Source: an uncultured Bacilli bacterium | GTDB lineage: Bacteria > Bacillota_I > Bacilli_A > RF39 > UBA660 | DNA length: 64,000 bases | NCBI GenBank assembly: GCA_934086815.1 | Contig: CAKOIM010000001.1 | Coordinates: 1-64,000, forward strand | Direction of reading: 5' to 3' | Part shown: positions 61,251 through 64,000 of the stretch, one piece after another | Numbering within the stretch: position 1 is the first letter of the stretch | How the letters are laid out: each line of letters opens with the position of its first letter | Notes under the pieces: model-generated | The model's input: the letters and a program-made list of their open reading frames with translations, nothing else | Database searches by the model: none | Told to the model about the DNA's origin: nothing | Position numbers and translations under genes: made by a program

Positions 61251-62183
61251 ATGAAAAATTTGATTAAAAGTATTGTTTTTATATCTATTTTCGTAATCCT
61301 TTATTGTGGCTTATCATATATGGTTTTACCGAAAGAAAATATAAAAGATTTTGGCCTTTATAAAACTTCGATGTATGAAATATTAGGGGAGAAGAATAAT
61401 TCAATTGATGTTGTAGCTCTTGGTGATAGTTTAGTATATTCATCTATAATACCAATGGAAATATATAATAAGTATGGTTATACAGTATTTGATTGTTCTC
61501 ATCCGGCTATAACTATGAAAGAAGCTTATAAGTACTTTGAAGTCGCAGTAAAATCACAAAAGCCTAAGGTTGCCATAATCGGAGCAAATATGTTCTTTCG
61601 TAATGCCAAAAATAAACCTTGGCATTATAAATATACCAATGCTTTAAAAAATGTTTTGCCACTTTTTACATATCATAATAATTGGAAAAATATTATGTTT
61701 TCAGAGACAGGTTTAATGAATATTGATAAAGGATATAAATTAAATAAAACAAGAAGAGGTAGTGAAAACTTTGATTATATGGTTATTTCTAAAAAGAAAT
61801 ATGAAATTAATCAAGAAAACATTATGTATTTGGAAAAAATAATTGAATTAGCTAAGGAATATAATGTTAAAATAACTATAATGGGCTTTCCTTCACAAAC
61901 TTCTTGGAATTTAACAAAAGATAACTTAACTAAAAATATTGCCCAAAAATATGGTTTTGATTATATAAATATTAATCATAAAAATGAACTTGATTTTGAT
62001 TGGACTAAAGAAACAAAGGATAAAGGAAGTCATTTAAATTATTATGGGGCTTTAAAAGCTACGGATTATGTTGGAAAGTATTTAGAAAAATTAAATATAT
62101 TAGAAGACCATCGTAAAGATGAGAACTATGAAGATTGGGATTTAGCTTATAAACAACATAAATTAGACTTAGAAAAAAATTAA
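61251..62183 (+). CDS. SGNH-like partner of the MBOAT protein
   Basis: 310 residues. An N-terminal membrane helix (about 5-25) is followed by an SGNH/AlgJ-DltD-like domain. VVALGDSLVYSSIIP supplies the nucleophile Ser, IIGANMF the Asn-like block, and DKGSHLNYYGALKATD the Asp/His. Likely transfers the acyl group from the MBOAT to a surface polymer. GGAGG precedes the ATG. Confidence 0.8.
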   Translation: MKNLIKSIVFISIFVILYCGLSYMVLPKENIKDFGLYKTSMYEILGEKNNSIDVVALGDSLVYSSIIPMEIYNKYGYTVFDCSHPAITMKEAYKYFEVAVKSQKPKVAIIGANMFFRNAKNKPWHYKYTNALKNVLPLFTYHNNWKNIMFSETGLMNIDKGYKLNKTRRGSENFDYMVISKKKYEINQENIMYLEKIIELAKEYNVKITIMGFPSQTSWNLTKDNLTKNIAQKYGFDYININHKNELDFDWTKETKDKGSHLNYYGALKATDYVGKYLEKLNILEDHRKDENYEDWDLAYKQHKLDLEKN

Positions 62184-62191
62184 AAAAGCTA

Positions 62192-62221
62192 TTGACTAAA
62201 ACAATTTGTTTGTATTATAAT
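62192..62221 (+). promoter_or_regulatory. Promoter of the ileS T-box unit
   Basis: TTGACT, 18 bases, TATAAT. Confidence 0.7.
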
Positions 62222-62239
62222 TAATGCATTCAAGAAAAG

Positions 62240-62441
62240 TTATGATTGGGACAAGTATTTATTTAATACTTTTTAGAGAGCCTTTGGTTGGTGAAAAAAG
62301 GTAAAGTTAAAATAAATATATCACCCATGAACTGAATAACTGAATATAGTAAGTTATTACGTTATTTCGCGTTAAGAATAATTAAGATAATTAAAGGATG
62401 GTACCGTCATATATTGACTCCTTGGGTACCATTCTTTTTTT
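62240..62441 (+). promoter_or_regulatory. T-box riboswitch (Ile) ahead of ileS
   Basis: Stem I with AGAGAGCC and GGTTGGTG; a likely ATC specifier in the ATATATCACC region; T-box AAAGGATGGTACCG. The terminator arms GGATGGTACC / GGGTACCATTC are followed by T8. Confidence 0.88.
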
Positions 62442-62458
62442 TGAAAGGAAAGAGGAAA

Positions 62459-64000
62459 ATGGAAAAATTTAAAAGTTTAAGTAAAGAATCAGTAGATGTA
62501 ACTGAAAGTAAAAGATTAGAAAAATGGAAAAAAGATGATATTTTAAACAAGTGTATTGAAAACAGAAAAGATGCTCCTTATTTTGTCTTTTATGATGGAC
62601 CTGCGACTGCTAATGGACACCCAGGGCTTCATCATATGGTAGCAAAGTTTTTAAAAGATACAATTTGTAAATACAAGACTATGCAAGGTTATAAAGTCTT
62701 AAGAAAAGTAGGTTGGGATACACATGGTCTACCGGTTGAGTTGCAAGTAGAAAAAGAACTAGGCTTTACTGGTAAAAAAGATATTGAAAAATATGGTATT
62801 GAAGAATTTAATCAAAAATGTAGAGAAAGTGTATGGAAAAATGAAAGTACATTTACAGATTTAACTGAAAAAATGGGACAATTCATTGATTTAAAACATC
62901 CATATGTTACATACGATAATGATTACATTGAAACAGAATGGTGGATATTAAAAAAATTCTTTGATGAAGGTTTATTTTATCAAGGAGCTAAAATACTTCC
63001 ATATTGCCCTAGATGTGGAACAGGTCTTGCATCTCATGAAGTAGCGCAAGGATATGAAGAAATGAGTGTTGATACAGTATATGTTCCATTTAAGAAAAAA
63101 GATAGTGATGAATATTTCTTAGTTTGGACAACAACACCATGGACTTTAATTTCTAATATCGCATTATGTGTAAATCCAGATTATGATTATTCGCTAGTAG
63201 AATCTAAAGGGACTAAATTTATATTAGCAACAAGTTTAGTTAATAAATGTTTAGGTGATGACGTTAAAATACTTGATACATTTAAAGGTAGTACTTTAGA
63301 AAATCAAGAATATGAACAATTAATACCTTCTTTAAAAGTAGATAAAAAAGCATTTTATGTAACAGTAGACTCTTATGTAACGGCGGAAGATGGAACTGGT
63401 GTAGTTCATATGGCACCGGCTTTTGGAGCAGATGATGCAAGAGTTGGAAAAAAATATGATTTACCATATTTAAATCCAGTTGGTGAAGATGGAAAATACA
63501 CGGAAGGATTATGGGAAGGTATAAATGTATTTGATGCTGATAAAGAAATAATTAAGTATTTAAAAGAAAATGGTAAACTTTTAAGAAAAGAAAGAATAGT
63601 GCATAACTATCCGCATTGTTGGAGATGCCATTCGCCACTTATTTATTATTCAAAGCCAAGTTATTATTTAGAAGTTACGAAAATAAAAGATAAAATAGTA
63701 GAAAATAATAAAACCGTAAATTGGTATCCATCATATGTTGGAGAAAAACGTTTTGGTAATTGGCTTGAAAATTTAAATGATTGGGCAATTTCTCGTTCAA
63801 GATATTGGGGAACACCACTTCCTTATTGGACATGTTCTTGTGGACATGCAGAAATGATTGGATCACGTGAAGAACTAATTGAAAAAGCCGTAGAAAAAAT
63901 TGATAAATCAATAGAATTACATCGTCCTTTTATTGATGAAGTTCATTTGAAATGTCCTAAATGTGGCGGAGTTATGAATAGGGTTACTGATGTTATAGAT
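62459..64000 (+). CDS. ileS: Isoleucyl-tRNA synthetase, type II (partial)
   Basis: 514 codons up to the window edge; the gene continues. The HIGH region reads GPATANGHPGLHH, followed by VGWDTHGLPVELQVEKELGFTGKK. FTDLTEKMGQFIDLKHPYVTYDNDYIETEWWILK and PYCPRCGTGLASHEVAQGYEE match the eukaryote-like type II IleRS. Type II enzymes are known for low mupirocin sensitivity. KMSKS is beyond the edge. GAGG precedes the ATG. Confidence 0.92.
   Translation, partial: MEKFKSLSKESVDVTESKRLEKWKKDDILNKCIENRKDAPYFVFYDGPATANGHPGLHHMVAKFLKDTICKYKTMQGYKVLRKVGWDTHGLPVELQVEKELGFTGKKDIEKYGIEEFNQKCRESVWKNESTFTDLTEKMGQFIDLKHPYVTYDNDYIETEWWILKKFFDEGLFYQGAKILPYCPRCGTGLASHEVAQGYEEMSVDTVYVPFKKKDSDEYFLVWTTTPWTLISNIALCVNPDYDYSLVESKGTKFILATSLVNKCLGDDVKILDTFKGSTLENQEYEQLIPSLKVDKKAFYVTVDSYVTAEDGTGVVHMAPAFGADDARVGKKYDLPYLNPVGEDGKYTEGLWEGINVFDADKEIIKYLKENGKLLRKERIVHNYPHCWRCHSPLIYYSKPSYYLEVTKIKDKIVENNKTVNWYPSYVGEKRFGNWLENLNDWAISRSRYWGTPLPYWTCSCGHAEMIGSREELIEKAVEKIDKSIELHRPFIDEVHLKCPKCGGVMNRVTDVID

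Overview
The window is AT-rich DNA (short GC-rich islands stand out) with the standard bacterial code: TGA is a real stop, for example at the end of dgkA (16083-16085), and Trp is always TGG. Gene content and order are those of a low-GC Firmicute of the Bacilli / Erysipelotrichia / RF39-like gut type. The markers are a Bacillus-like era-yqzL-recO block, DivIVA and SepF, a DnaK-independent ClpB gene behind a CIRCE site, T-box leaders, an L20-type leader on infC, ParE/ParC, and YlbD/YlbE. It also carries spore-former markers: a complete unsplit sigK, yqfC-yqfD, a CotY/CotZ-like coat protein, ylbD, and two tiny YjcZ-like genes behind a textbook sigma-K promoter. I place it as an uncultured intestinal Bacilli member that probably sporulates; the exact taxon is an inference.

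Layout. 0-2.5 kb: a degenerate PTS EIIB-like protein, the coat protein, a PrsA foldase and the two mini spore proteins. 2.5-9.2 kb: a NatAB-like ABC exporter and topoisomerase IV. 9.2-11.9 kb: ylbD-ylbE, a prepilin-like protein, a DUF1287 protein, an HD protein and a small XRE repressor. 12-13.2 kb: the first of three large surface proteins with a hypervariable core, behind an operator array. 13.2-18.4 kb: yqfC-yqfD-vanZ-ybeY-dgkA-era-yqzL-recO-tdk. 19-26 kb: accessory genes, glyQS, a sortase-type surface protein, sepF-divIVA and an SH3 protein, then tRNA-Lys. 26.5-34.7 kb: deoC, T-box-thrS, the infC-rpmI-rplT operon, rpsO and pnp. 34.7-38 kb: an orphan AbiEi-like antitoxin, a UvrD-like helicase and an alanine-racemase-like protein without the catalytic Lys. 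38-46.7 kb: the second and third variable surface proteins flanking rpsB-tsf, lemA and a DUF2207 protein, ending in a GC-rich non-coding island. 47-54 kb: CIRCE-clpB, rpsP-khpA, sigK, a HAD-PlsC fusion and a hybrid histidine kinase. 54.5-64 kb: polA-mutM, a serpin, an MBOAT/SGNH acyl-transfer pair, and T-box-ileS running off the end.

Most interesting points. (1) Three mosaic surface proteins at 12, 38 and 45 kb share almost identical scaffold DNA but differ sharply in a roughly 110-base GC-rich core near the C terminus, as expected for cassette exchange or a diversity-generating retroelement acting in trans; no reverse transcriptase or template is visible here. (2) Ribosomal proteins L20 and S2 carry the same added C-terminal Rho-N/SAP-like domain, with 51 bases differing at a single position between the two genes. 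(3) The sigma-K gene and a matching sigma-K promoter occur in the same window. (4) Several enzymes are atypical: a TGS-less ThrRS, a type II IleRS, and Alr-like and EIIB-like proteins lacking their catalytic residue.
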